From NCBI GenBank assembly GCA_002917075.1, contig NTMA01000008.1:496001-560000 (forward strand): DNA of 64,000 nt. The letters run 5' to 3'. Origin of the DNA: Hawksworthiomyces lignivorus. Lineage: Eukaryota > Ascomycota > Sordariomycetes > Ophiostomatales > Ophiostomataceae. The number at the start of each line of letters is the position of its first letter. Positions within the stretch are counted from its first letter, which is position 1. The notes beneath the pieces were generated by a model that worked only from the letters and a program-made list of their open reading frames with translations, was not told where the DNA came from and made no database searches. The position numbers and the translations under genes are program-made. Below are positions 21,870 to 32,644 of the stretch, piece after piece.

Positions 21870-23195
21870 ATGGCCAAGGTACACATGGCAGACGACTGGG
21901 AGGAGATCCACAGCGACGAGGATAATTTCTCAGTCCTCTCGATCCCACTGTCCGAGCCAGACAGCGACACCGTCCTAGTAGACGCGGAACACGCCAGCCC
22001 TACGAGAAACCAGACAGCCTCGGCGCAGACTCCGCCAAGAGATTCCGCGTCAGAAGCTCCCGCACGGCAAGTTGAAATGCCCTTACGAGAGCGCCCTGCG
22101 GCCGAGCCTCTATCGATTCCCGTCCCCGCCGCCCGCTCCGCCGCTCCCCCAGAGCTGCCCCTGCCTTCGTACATCTGTGGCACGAATTTCAGCAGCGGGA
22201 TCGGCGACCCTCTTTTTGTCAACGCAGCTGAGTATGAAGAGGAGGAGGCCGCATTCCTCCCCGCAGCCGCCGATTCGTTTGCGCGGCGGCCACCACCATC
22301 CAGCGCGGCCTATGTGCTGCGGCCGCGACAGCAGGCGGCCGACTTCCACCCGCTCACCTCCTCGTCGAGCGGCGGCGGCGGCGGCGGCAGCGACATGCCA
22401 CTCTCTTACACTCCGCACGACTACGACAGCTCCCACCACCACCAACAGCACCCGTGGCAGCAACGGCCCGAGCTGCCGCTGCCCACTTACTCGAGCATCG
22501 CTGGCGGCCGAGAGACCAGCTTCGCCGCCGCCGCCGCGGACGCGCGCCTCGCCGACTACGCGTACGTCTTTGCGACGGACGACGGCGGCGACGGCCAGGA
22601 CCCGTCGGCGCTGCTGTGCGGGCTAGGCCTGCTAGAGTCGGCGCGCAGCGCCGTCGTGCAGGCGGCCGTCGAGGAGCTGGCGCCCATCCGCCCGCGCTGG
22701 GGGGACCGCGTGCTGGAGCTGTGCGCCCGCCTCGGCGGCCAGGTCGAGGAGCTCGAGGGCGTGCTCGCCGGCTACGCAGAGGCCGCCGCCGCGGGCGCGC
22801 GCGCCGAGGCCGCCGCCCAGGTGGCGCGCACCGCCGCCGACGAGCTGGGCCAGGAGAACGCCGGCACCGCCGCAGCAGCAGCCGCCGCAGCCGCCGCCGT
22901 CCACGCCGACGTGGTCGCCGAGGCCGTGCCCCAGCTGCCCCCCATCGACCCGGCCCTCCAGGGCTGGCTCTTCTTCGTCAAGGAGCAGCTGCTCGCCATG
23001 CAGACCGAGGCCGAAGAGGTCGCCCGCCAGAGCGTCTGCCTGCTCGACGTGCCCCCGGGCGCCGCCGCCGCCACCGCACAGGCGGCCCGCGACCGCCTCG
23101 ACGGGCCCCTCGACGGCCTGCTGGCGTCCATCTACGAGGCGCTGCTGGAGCACACGGTTCAGATGGACGCCTTCCTGCCAGTCATGGTTGCGTGA
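21870..23195 (+). CDS. Uncharacterised protein with N-terminal acidic WEEI motif
   Basis: Single-exon gene of 441 aa if translated from the ATG at 21870 (MAKVHMADDWEEIHSDED). I prefer this start because the upstream frame is low-complexity. The N-terminus DDWEEI, flanked by acidic residues, fits the Atg8-interacting motif pattern W-x-x-[LIV]. The middle is disordered (Ser/Pro/Ala/Gly, a Gly run at about 22371-22390 and a His/Gln run). The C-terminal half, from about residue 250, is predicted helical and Ala-rich (GLGLLESARSAVVQAAVEEL, later LQGWLFFVKEQLLAMQTEAE). No signal peptide or membrane segment follows the chosen start. The family is not recognised. An autophagy link is inference from one short motif. 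Confidence 0.75.
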   Translation: MAKVHMADDWEEIHSDEDNFSVLSIPLSEPDSDTVLVDAEHASPTRNQTASAQTPPRDSASEAPARQVEMPLRERPAAEPLSIPVPAARSAAPPELPLPSYICGTNFSSGIGDPLFVNAAEYEEEEAAFLPAAADSFARRPPPSSAAYVLRPRQQAADFHPLTSSSSGGGGGGSDMPLSYTPHDYDSSHHHQQHPWQQRPELPLPTYSSIAGGRETSFAAAAADARLADYAYVFATDDGGDGQDPSALLCGLGLLESARSAVVQAAVEELAPIRPRWGDRVLELCARLGGQVEELEGVLAGYAEAAAAGARAEAAAQVARTAADELGQENAGTAAAAAAAAAAVHADVVAEAVPQLPPIDPALQGWLFFVKEQLLAMQTEAEEVARQSVCLLDVPPGAAAATAQAARDRLDGPLDGLLASIYEALLEHTVQMDAFLPVMVA

Positions 23196-24050
23196 GTGGT
23201 TTTTTTCCCCTCTCTGGCGTGAGAAGCGCAAACATACACGACGAAGTGGAGATTTTCCCATGTGAGCTAACTCTACGATTCTGTGCCTGAGGAACAGTGA
23301 CCAGCTAGAGAGGGGTGCCCACTAGCACTGCCATAACAGAAAAAAGAAACAAAATATGAAGCTGCTCCGAGCCGATTGGAGACACCGCACTGCGCCGTGC
23401 TGCCACACAGCAGACAGCTGCTAAGCGGGAAATCGAAGAGCGAGCGGAATTGGTTGTTCTGTCACCAATCTGCCTCTACAGCCACGTTCAGTTTTTTTTG
23501 TGTCAGCCTGGTGAACGAAATGGCCACGTAAAATCCGCCTCACAGAGAAAATGGAGCCTGAAAATAGAGGCGATACGTATCTATTTTCCGCTTCACTGTG
23601 CTGTAAGGAACGTCATCAAAGCTCAATAGGATCAAGAATACTTTTCGCATGAGAGCTACATCCATTAGGCTGCAGCTAGCGAAGAGAGTTGAACATTTAT
23701 GGTGAGGGTGTCTCCGGCGAACCGAGTAGGTGCAGTGCTCCAGAGAAAAGCATTTCTCTTCAAACTGTTTCCTTGCATTTGATTTTTATCTCGCATCTTT
23801 TTATTCTTCTTTTTTTTTGATAGCCTTCTCTTGTTGTGATGACCATGAAACAAATTGCATTATGAGAACAAAATCTCGAGATTTCACGATACCAAATTAT
23901 TTATATTTCTTAATTATTTAGTTTTTCGTAGATGCGAAATATAAAATTGAAAACAAACCAAATTCATTTCTCATACTTAATAATATATGCACTTAGGAAA
24001 ATTAGAGCATGGCTTAATGAGGAAAAAAGATGAAAAAAGTCCGAAAAAGT
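23196..24050. other. Convergent intergenic region, AT-rich
   Basis: About 850 bp between two convergent genes. Short, low-complexity open frames only. No gene seen. Confidence 0.5.
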
Positions 24051-25262
24051 TCAAATTGTATTGCCCACACCCGCTTCCAGCAGCGCCCACCATCGCGAGA
24101 ACCGGCCATGAAGCGGCAGCTGGGGCAGCGGTTTGAGGAGGCTGTTGCGCAAGGTCTGGCTAGGTTTGTGCTCTTCGTCAACGGAAATAGAGGCAAGTGA
24201 CAGGGGAGAAGTTGTGTCTGCTTTTGAGGGTGGAGACTTAGCGTCGTCGTCATGGTCATTGTCATGGTCATCGGCGTCTTCATCGTCCTCGGCTGGAAAT
24301 GCTAGGCCTGCCGCGGCAAAGAGGCCCGGCGCCTCTGGATGCGCGCGCGGGAAGACGTGGTAGAAGAGGGGGTCCAGCAGGGCCGGGACGAGCGGCGCAG
24401 GCGGCAGCGCGCGCTGGGCGTCGTCGGCCAGGCGCCGCGCCACGGCCAGGATGTTGCGCGCTAGGGTGGCTCGCACGGCCGGGTCGACGACCGCTCGCAG
24501 GCCGTGTGCGTAGTCGTGCGCCGCCAAGTGCAGGAGCGAGGGCAGGCTGAGGACGGGCACGCTGCCGCCGTGCGCCGGGGCTGTGGTGGCCGCCAAGAGG
24601 CCGTCGAACTCGTCGTCGTCGGCCCAGTAGACGGCCACGCAGAGCACGCGGCTGTCCGGGCCCACCGGCACACCCAGCATCTCGGGCTGCCTCCGGTCAA
24701 AGTAGAGCCCTGTGCATGCCGCCCAGGACGCCAGCACGTCTAGTGAGGCGGCGGGGCAGACGATGGTGGCCGCGGGTCCGGGCGTGTTGCTTGTGTCCTT
24801 GTAGCTGCTGTCACAGCTGTAGTAGTCGCTGTCATCATCGTCATCGCCACAGGGCAGCCCCCACAGCTGCAGCGCGGCCGACCCGCCGACGGCGTACCGT
24901 ATGTGGGAGAGGGCGCCGTCCAGGGCGGCGAGGACAGGCTGTAGAGCTGGGGGAGGTAGCAGGGTAGGCGTGCAAGGAGGTGCGGGGCAGAGGCCGGGAG
25001 ACGGACATGCGTCCTCCTCCGTCTCCGCTTCATCTGCCAGAAGACAGTCAATGGTCAAGGGCGTGAGCGGTGGGAGGTGTAGGGACAGCCGGCGAGAGTC
25101 ACATGAATCGTCTTCTGGCACGGTCTTTGTCAGCTGTGGATTTTGGCAGAAGCAGCAGCACTTGTCATGCGTCTGCTCCATTCTCAGGAAGACTCGCAGC
25201 CGTCCACGGAACTTGCGGATCTGTTTCTTGAAGAAGCTAGGTTTGGGGGATAGAAAAGGCAT
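24051..25262 (-). CDS. Uncharacterised fungal protein, possible nucleotidyltransferase-like fold
   Basis: Single-exon gene, 403 aa, from the ATG at 25262. The N-terminus is basic (FFKKQIRKFRGRLRVFLR) and followed by a Cys cluster (CCCFCQ). The central block LDGALSHIRYAVGGSAALQL, then VCPAASLDVLASWAA, resembles the start of a fungal-specific family in which a small-residue-rich strand-turn-helix precedes a minimal nucleotidyltransferase-like fold. That similarity is from memory and the fold is uncertain. Acidic runs (DDDDDSD near 24830; EDDEDADDHDNDHDDD near 24240-24290) flank the domain. No secretion signal. The catalytic role, if any, is unknown. Confidence 0.7.
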   Translation of the reverse strand: MPFLSPKPSFFKKQIRKFRGRLRVFLRMEQTHDKCCCFCQNPQLTKTVPEDDSCDSRRLSLHLPPLTPLTIDCLLADEAETEEDACPSPGLCPAPPCTPTLLPPPALQPVLAALDGALSHIRYAVGGSAALQLWGLPCGDDDDDSDYYSCDSSYKDTSNTPGPAATIVCPAASLDVLASWAACTGLYFDRRQPEMLGVPVGPDSRVLCVAVYWADDDEFDGLLAATTAPAHGGSVPVLSLPSLLHLAAHDYAHGLRAVVDPAVRATLARNILAVARRLADDAQRALPPAPLVPALLDPLFYHVFPRAHPEAPGLFAAAGLAFPAEDDEDADDHDNDHDDDAKSPPSKADTTSPLSLASISVDEEHKPSQTLRNSLLKPLPQLPLHGRFSRWWALLEAGVGNTI

Positions 25263-25787
25263 GGTATACGATTATCAGTTATTTTCCCTCTTCATGCAGT
25301 TTTGTCTGCACAACATTCAGTACAATCAAGTCTAAGAACCACGATGCACCATGGCGTACTTTGGGCACTGCTCAAGCTAAATAGTCTGCGTGTGTGTTTT
25401 TGTTCACACTGAACAATGCCGTTTCGCAACCGGCCGCGCACAGCTTGGCGCTGCAGACAAAGAGACGAGGCTTATACAGCGACTCAACACGCTTCCACAA
25501 CCGCTTTGTTTTCTGCAAAACGAAATAGGATCACAGGGACACAATGAACACACTGGCTTCATATCATCTCGATTGTTGCCCGTCTAGCCTAACGCCTATT
25601 CATACAGGAGCTGCCCCTTTGTGTCGGCCGGTCAAAATGGAAGACACGGATGCTGCTCGTGGGCGAGGAAAAAGAAACAGGAAAAAAGGGGTTTACAAAA
25701 AAAAAAAAGGTATGCAAATGGGATGCAAATGCTGTGATTTTTTTTCTTCTTTCTTTCTTTCTTTCGTTCTCTTCTCTTTTTTTCCCC
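25263..25787. other. Intergenic, no gene seen
   Basis: Spacer upstream of the preceding minus-strand gene and downstream of rpn11. A T/C-rich tract at 25739-25790 lies just past the rpn11 stop. Confidence 0.5.
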
Positions 25788-26904
25788 TTATAACTCGTCC
25801 TCGTCCATCTCGTCGTCGTCGTCCGCCGGCGCGGCGGCGGCGCCTTCTTTCCGCGGCATGGTGGTCTCCTTGTCGATCATCTGGCGCGAGACGGCGACGA
25901 TGTTGTCCTCGATGAGCTGCTGGCCGACGTCCTCGAGGTGCTTCTTGGGGTCGAGCTTGCCGACGTAGCGGGTCTTGAGCTGGTCCTTGGTCAGCTCCGT
26001 CTCCTCCTTGACGCGCTTCTCGTAGCCCTCTGCCAGGCCGACGAGGCGCTGCAGGCGGTCCTTGGTGCGGCCGCCCTCGAGGCGGAAGTCCTCCATCTGC
26101 AGGGCCTCGGTCCAGGGCTGCTTGTGCAGGTTCATGAGCATGTTCTCCTCGAGGGCAGTCTTGCGGTAGTTGATGGCGATGGAGTAGTAGTGGCGGTTGA
26201 GGCCGTGGATCAGCGCCTGGATGGACGGCTTGTTGAGGTGGCCCAGGTTGCTCGTGCTCTGGCGCGGCTCCTGACCCATGATGAGCGTCTGCGGGCTGAT
26301 GGAGCGGAAGGCGTCGATGACCACCTTGCCCTTGACCGACTGGATGGGGTCGATGACGACGGCCACCGACCGCGGCGTCAGCTGCTCAAATGACTGCTGC
26401 GTGTTGATGTCCACCGACGACAGCCAGCAGCCGAAGCCGGGATGCGAGTGGTACCAGCCCACCACCGACTCAGGGCGGCCCGTCTGGCGCAGCATCTCCA
26501 TCATCTTGGTCTGGAACACCGGGTCGACGGCCTCGACGCTGACGCCCGTGCCGCTCTGTGGCATGGCGAACACGTCTACGACGCGAACGGTGAAGTCATC
26601 CACGAACTCGCCCAGCATCAGGCCCATGACTTCCATGGGGACGCCGGCGCGGCCGTGGCGCAGCATCTTGAGCAGGGCGAGCGACGAGATGTAGACGGTC
26701 TCGGAGTTGTCGATGAGCTGGGTGTTGTCCTGGAGAGAGAGAGCAAGACAAAGAGAGCGGGAGTGGTCAGCCAGGTTACAGAGGAAGGACACGCGAGGAA
26801 GGGGGAGAGAGAGAAGGAAACAAGAGAAAGAGACATACGGAGCTGGGCTGGCCTCCCAGGCCAGAGAGGCCACTGCCTTGGAACATCGACCGGAGGCGGT
26901 CCAT
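25788..26904 (-). CDS. rpn11: 26S proteasome regulatory subunit Rpn11 (JAMM deubiquitinase)
   Basis: Zinc metalloprotease of the proteasome lid that removes ubiquitin chains from substrates during degradation. Exons are 26839-26904 ([20 protein letters not shown]...) and 25788-26729. The 109-nt intron (GTATGT...CTCCAG) joins PSS to [15 protein letters not shown]. The product is 335 aa, the usual length for the family. The MPN+/JAMM signature is complete: E55 in [10 protein letters not shown]116 and H118 in [14 protein letters not shown], and D129. The C-terminal half carries the helices used for lid assembly. The last residues are acidic ([11 protein letters not shown]). The gene is head-to-head with the RpdA gene, starts 1 kb apart. 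Confidence 0.97.
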
Positions 26905-27903
26905 TGTGGCGGTAACAGAGAGGGGGGAAAAAGAGAAGAGGTGGAGGTAGAGAAGACGACGGCAGCAAGACGATAAGGATGCAAGAATCCAAGAAGTTTA
27001 GAATCTGAGAAGTCGAGAACCTGCAATAAAGATTCACCAAGCAGCCAGAGAGAGAGAGGGTATTGTCGTGAGAGATGTCGATGGATGGATGGATTTGTGA
27101 TGGCTTTCCGGCTGGCGGTGATTGTTAGACCTGTTGACAATTGGCTGGCGCTTTGCTTCTTTCAGTGCGTTTTTGCCTGTTGACGCCAACCTTGCGCAGC
27201 CTGGAGCTCTCAACAGGAAGCGGTGTGGTACGGCAGAATGATGAGCTCCCCATCACGTGCGCATAGAGCAAGGGTTTTTCATGACATAAGCAGGCAATTA
27301 AGCAAGCTCTGCGTGGCTGGGAAGCCTTGCAGATGGCCCACCCTGATTGGCGGAGAGAGAGCTAGTCCAACTCGGGTTAGTCTGCGATTTGCAATTGGCT
27401 CTTTCCCTTTGATGCGCGACGCCGCTGCGAAGGGGGAAGGAACTAAGCATGAGAATTATCGGCGGTTGTGTGGGTGGGCAGTTGCCTTTTCTTGCGCTCT
27501 CCACGTTTTTGTGTCTTCTCGTCTTCTTTTTTTTCTTTTCTGTTCTCTTCGGCTTCTTTTCTTTTCTCTCCCCCTCCTCCTCTTTTGCCTCCCAATTCTC
27601 CTCCTTTTTTTTCCTTTCTCATATATCTCGTCCCTGAGATTCATAGCATCTCGTATTCGAATTCGTTCTGTTTTCTTGCTTGTCTGCTAGAAACGACGAG
27701 CAGACGAAACGCTTCCCATTCTGCAGGGGAGGATTTTCTCTGGAGCTCTCACCATCGGCTCTTCGACAGCTTCATTTTCCGCCACCTCGACATCTACTCT
27801 CCCTTCCACCGCCCTCCTCTGTATTTCATCCTCTTCCCCTTCTCTCCTCATTCATTTCTTTCCCCGCTCTTCTGTCGATTCGGTTTAGCTCCCCTCCGCA
27901 ACA
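26905..27903. promoter_or_regulatory. Shared divergent promoter region of rpn11 and rpdA
   Basis: 999 bp separating the ATG codons of two divergent housekeeping genes. The rpdA-proximal part (about 27490-27900) is strongly C/T-rich, as in many fungal leaders. No discrete operator is identified with confidence. Confidence 0.6.
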
Positions 27904-30446
27904 ATGGTCACCGACGCAGCGGGCGTCGACCGCACGCGGCCGCTCTACAACGTCGTCCACAACGACAAGAAGCGCGTCGCCTACTTCTACGACTCCGACA
28001 TTGGCAACTATGCCTATGTCACCGGCCATCCCATGAAGCCGCACCGTATCCGGCTTGCCCACAGTCTGGTTATGAACTATGGCGTCTACAAGTATCTGGA
28101 AGTCTACGTGAGTGCTTTGCAGCCGCCCCTGTACACAGCCCCTCCTTTGTTTTTGCTGCGCGTGCTGCCACCACCAGTTTCTGCTGCTCCTCTTTCTTGA
28201 TGCTGTCTCTTCCTGCTTCGTTTTTGCCTTTCAATTGCTAATGTGTTCTCTTTGTTCTCTCTCTGCAGCGTGCCAAACCCGCCGTCTTCATGGAGATGAC
28301 CCAGTTCCACACCGACGAGTACATCGACTTCCTCCAAAAGGTCACCCCTGACAACATGGATAGCTACCAGCGCGAACAGAGCAAGTACAACATTAGCGAT
28401 GATTGTCCTGTGTTCGACGGACTGTTCGAGTTCTGCGGTATTAGCGCCGGTGGCAGCATGGAGGGCGCCGCCCGTCTCAACCGCAATAAGTGCGACATCG
28501 CCGTCAACTGGGCCGGCGGCCTGCACCACGCCAAGAAGAGCGAGGCTAGCGGCTTCTGCTACGTCAACGACATCGTGCTGGCCATCATCGAGCTCCTGCG
28601 CTTCAACAAGCGCGTCCTCTACGTCGACATTGACGTTCACCACGGCGACGGCGTCGAGGAGGCCTTTTACACCACCGACCGCGTCATGACCTGCTCCTTC
28701 CACAAGTACGGCGAGTACTTCCCCGGCACCGGCGAGTTGCGCGATATCGGTATCGGCACTGGCAAGAACTACGCTGTCAACTTTCCCCTACGCGAAGGTA
28801 TCGACGACGCGTCCTACCGCACTATCTTCCGGCCCGTCATTACCGCCGTCATGCAGTACTACCAGCCCGACGCTGTCGTCCTGCAATGCGGTGGCGACTC
28901 GCTGTCCGGCGACCGTGTCGGCTGTTTCAACCTGAGCATGCGCGGCCACTCTAACTGCGTCGACTTTGTGCGCAGCTTCAACCTGCCCACCCTCGTCCTC
29001 GGCGGTGGTGGCTACACCATGCGCAACGTCGCCCGCACCTGGGCCTACGAGACCGGCCGCCTCGTCGGCGTCGAGATGGACCCGGTCCTGCCCTACAACG
29101 AATACTACGAGTACTACGGCCCCGACTACGAGCTGGACGTGCGCTCCTCCAACATGGAGAACGCCAATAGCACCGAGTACTTGGAGAAGATCAAGATCGC
29201 TGTCATCGAGAACCTCAAGAAGACGGCCCCCGTGCCGTCCGTGCAGATGCAGGACGTGCCGCGCCAGGGGCTGGGCATGACCGACGAGGAGGAGGCCGAG
29301 CTGGACGACATGGACGAGGACGACAACGACAATAAGGACCAGCGCATGACCCAGCGCCAGTGGGAGAAGAACCGCGTCCGCAACGACGAGTTCGATGAGA
29401 GCGACGACGAAGACATGGCCCGCGCAAACGGCCTCAACTACGATGGCCCGCCGCGTCGTTCCATCCTCGACTACAAGAACCCGCATGCCGACTACGACTT
29501 TGACAGCGGCACCGCCACACCGGTCAGCAATAAGAAGGACGGCAGCGAGGCGCCAGCGGCACTCGTCGCGGCAACGGCTGCCGCCGCTGCTGCCGAAGGA
29601 GCGTCTGCTGCGCCGGCAGTGGCTGAGGACGCGACGGAGTCCAAGGACGTTGCCATGGAGGATGCTGACGCGGCAGCACCTGAGGCGGCGGCCACAGAAA
29701 AGGCCGAGGAGAAGCCAAAGGTTGCATCAGAGGCCACTGTAGAGGCCAGCGGGGCGGCTGCTGCGCCCGCTGACGGCACAGAAACCGCGAAGGAGGCCAC
29801 GGCTGCTGCAGATGAGGCCGCCGCACCTGCTGCCGAGGCGGCCAAGACGGCAGCCGCAGACAACGACGGCGATGTCGAGATGGCGGATGCGGCTGACGAG
29901 CCCACAGCCCCTGCCGAGGCGTCTGCCCCCGCAGCTGCTGCGGACGTCGATGTGACCGATGCACCTGCTGCCGAAGCCGAGCCGGCTGCTGCTGGCAAGG
30001 CGGATGCAGACGGCGCCAAGGCGGCTGATGTGACGGCAGAGGCAGAAGTGAAGAAGACCGACGACGCTGCTAAGGCGAGCGAAGACAAGGCTGCGCCGGC
30101 GGCTGAGGCAGCGACCGAAGCAGCGAAAGACAAAGATGCCGCTGAGCCAGAGACTGCCGACGCCGCTCCGGAAGCCGCAGCAGGGGACGAGACGAAGGCT
30201 AGCAAGGAAGACGAATCCAACGCTGCTGCGCCGAAGGCGGCGACGCCGAAGGCGGCAGAGAAGCCAGCAGACGACGAGACCGCCGCCAAGAAAGATGCGG
30301 ACGGCGAGGCGGCAGCGGCAACAGACGCGGCGGCGTCAGAGGCCGAGGACAAGAAGGCCGTGACATCCGACGAGGCCAAGGCCAATGAGGCTGCTGCGCC
30401 AGCAGATGCTGCGGACGACAAGCCCGTCAAGAAGGAAGATGCTTGA
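27904..30446 (+). CDS. rpdA: Class I histone deacetylase RpdA/Rpd3 with long Ala-rich tail
   Basis: Nuclear zinc-dependent lysine deacetylase, catalytic subunit of Rpd3/Sin3-type complexes. Exons are 27904-28107 and 28269-30446. The 161-nt intron (GTGAGT...CTGCAG) is phase 0. The product is 793 aa. Class I blocks include [20 protein letters not shown], the active-site pair H154-H155 in [18 protein letters not shown], zinc ligands D190 and H192 in DIDVHHGDG, and [14 protein letters not shown]. The catalytic domain ends near residue 390. It is followed by an acidic segment ([14 protein letters not shown]) and, from about residue 486, about 300 residues almost wholly of A, E, D, K, T, P and S. 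Filamentous-fungal RpdA is known for a charged C-terminal extension, and this one is exceptionally alanine-rich. Confidence 0.96.
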
Positions 30447-30810
30447 TGAAGTTAAGATCTCCGAGGCAAAAGTTTTTTCATGGTGTCTGGTTCTTAGGAT
30501 TTTACCCTTCTCATCTTCACGCCCGCTTTGATTTTGCTTCATTTTACTCAATGGCGCGGCTTATGAGTTTTGTTTTTTTTGTTTCGATTATATTGGTAGG
30601 AGGGAGAGGAATACCAGTGGCGCATGGGCTAGGCATGTTTTGTTATTTTGTATATGGATGAAAAAAAATACAATTCTCTTTTCTTTGAATTCTTTCTAGT
30701 TCTTCTGTCCTCTAGTGTCTTCCATCTATTCTCGATTCCTATCACCTGTCGTAGTGCACAGCCTACGCCACTATATGTAAAGCCAAAGAGCAGGGCGCTC
30801 TGGTCTCGTC
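30447..30810. other. Convergent intergenic region
   Basis: T-rich 3' flanks of two convergent genes. No gene seen. Confidence 0.5.
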
Positions 30811-31929
30811 TCACTTCTTCACGGCGACGACGAACAGCCGCGGGTAGGGGATAATGACGGTGCCGTCGGCGCGGGTATCGAAGAGCTCGGACAGGCGGCG
30901 CTCGTAGGCCTCGAGGTAGGCGGTGCGGACGGCCTCGTCGGGCAGGGCGTTGAGGAAGGGCTGCAGGCCGGTGCCGCGCAGCCACTCGATGATGTCGCGG
31001 GCCCCGCCGGGGAGCACGTGGTGGTAGACCTCGCGCCAGACGTCGACGGAGCCCGGGGCGGCGAGGGGCGCCAGCGCGTCGTAGATCTGCTCGGGCGTCT
31101 CGATGGGGTCGCGGTCGTGGACGGCGCGCAGGGCGGCGACCCAGGGCCCGTTCTCGGTGCCGGGCACCTCGCCGCGGGCGACGGCGCGCATGGCCACGTG
31201 GGTGCGCTCGCGCTGATTGTCGGGCACCTGGTAGGCGAAGACGCCGCCCGAGGGCAGCGCCGCGAACAGCCGCAGCACCGTGGGCAGGCGCTCGGCCAGC
31301 GGCAGCCACTGGAACACGGCGTTGGCCAGCATCAGGTTAGGGGGGCCGGCCGCCGCCGCCGCCGCCGGCTCGTACGTGCGCAGGTCCGCAAGCGCAAAGT
31401 CGACGTCCGGCAGCGTCGCCCTTGCCTTGGCGATCATGTTGGGCGACGAGTCCACGCCGGCCAGCGCCGCGCCCGGAAACCGCGCCGCCAGCACCGCCGT
31501 CGAGTTGCCCGGCCCGCAGCCAAGGTCCACGATGCGCAGCCGCGCCGTGCGCTCGTCCGCGGGGAACCGCCCGCCCGGCAGCGGCACGCGGTGCACCAGG
31601 TCGTGCGTCGCCCGCGTGCGCTCGTCGTGGAACTTGAGGTACTGGTCGGCCGACCAGTCCGGCTTGGCATCGCCGGCGGCGGCCGAAGCAGAAGAAGAGA
31701 AGGAGGCCGCCATGGTGCGGACAAGAGAGGTGCTGGCGGCGGCAGGGGTCCGGCTCCGAGGGCTGCTGCGATTGTGTGCTGCTGCTGCTGCTGCTGGCGC
31801 GGGGGCGCCGTAGTGGAGAGCACGCGACGCCGCGGCTGGAGAGCTGCTGGTGTTGTTGCTGGTGCTGGTTAGAGGGCGCAGTTGGAGAGGGAGCTTTGAG
31901 GCCCGAGAGAAAACACGCAGTGGCGTCAT
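30811..31929 (-). CDS. Trans-aconitate 2-methyltransferase-like SAM methyltransferase
   Basis: Class I SAM-dependent methyltransferase, predicted to methylate trans-aconitate or a similar carboxylate. From the ATG at 31929 it is 372 aa. A second in-frame ATG at 31713 would give 300 aa, near the bacterial Tam length plus a short leader. Family blocks are WSADQYLKFHDERTRATHDL, the SAM loop VDLGCGPGNST, DSSPNMIAKAR and NAVFQWLP. The first 60 residues after 31929 (MTPLRVFSRASKLPLQLRPL then Ser/Ala-rich) are basic, hydroxylated and nearly free of acidic residues, like a mitochondrial presequence. Alternative starts could give mitochondrial and cytosolic forms. The substrate is assigned from family pattern only. 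Confidence 0.83.
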   Translation of the reverse strand: MTPLRVFSRASKLPLQLRPLTSTSNNTSSSPAAASRALHYGAPAPAAAAAAHNRSSPRSRTPAAASTSLVRTMAASFSSSASAAAGDAKPDWSADQYLKFHDERTRATHDLVHRVPLPGGRFPADERTARLRIVDLGCGPGNSTAVLAARFPGAALAGVDSSPNMIAKARATLPDVDFALADLRTYEPAAAAAAGPPNLMLANAVFQWLPLAERLPTVLRLFAALPSGGVFAYQVPDNQRERTHVAMRAVARGEVPGTENGPWVAALRAVHDRDPIETPEQIYDALAPLAAPGSVDVWREVYHHVLPGGARDIIEWLRGTGLQPFLNALPDEAVRTAYLEAYERRLSELFDTRADGTVIIPYPRLFVVAVKK

Positions 31930-32644
31930 GCTCGGCGTGCAATTGGAGGATGAGACATGCCCAAGAAGAGGCCACGAGGAAAAAGAGGAAAGAGAAAGAA
32001 TGAGGCTCTTTAAATATTTGCGACAATCTGAGGCGTGGAATGTGCAAATGTCCAGGTGATGTGCGATTGCGATGCTGTTCCCCTCTGGCAGATCGGCAAT
32101 CGGCACTAATATTCTTTGGCTGCTGACACACGCCAGCAGCGCCAATTGTTCCCAATTGCTCCAATTGCTCTATTTGTTCCAAAGGCCCTGAATGATGCAA
32201 AAAGCTTGTTTGTGCCTTTGAGGCTAGATTGATCCGGGCCGCGCTTCGGCGCCGTCGTTCTCCAGAGGGTCGCTAACACTGCTGCAGGGTTGTAAATGCG
32301 AAACCTCCTCGCAGAGGCGTCGGCGTTTCGAGCAGCAAATGTGCTGTCGCTGTCCGAGCCGAGGAGATATGCGGGGATGGCCATCCAAAGAGAATAAACA
32401 GACGCAACTTATTCTTGAATTAATTGACGATGGCAGCATGAGTCAATAATGATTTCAAATTGGGAGTTACAAAAAATGAGGAATGCTGTGAAGAGCATCA
32501 GTAAAAGGTTCCCCTTTGGTAGTGGAAGTGAACGCCAAAAACGACTCCATTGCGTGCGTCATTTGGAGATATCCACACTCAGCCCCATCTTCCCACAACT
32601 ACTCCGTACTCCGTAATAACCGTCCTTGTGACTGCCCAATCTCT
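31930..32644. other. Intergenic, no gene seen
   Basis: Upstream of the methyltransferase. The methyltransferase frame stays open to about 32145, but the only initiator there is TTG. The motif TACTCCGTACTCCGTA occurs at 32600-32615. Nothing else is recognised. Confidence 0.5.

Noticed and set aside
26905..27903. Rpn4-type proteasome element upstream of rpn11
   Set aside because: Only partial matches to GGTGGCAAA were seen (for example GGTGGCGGA), not enough to call.
29492..30430. 312-codon minus-strand Ala/Ser-rich frame over the rpdA tail
   Set aside because: Mirror image of the alanine-rich repeat. No independent start context or domain.
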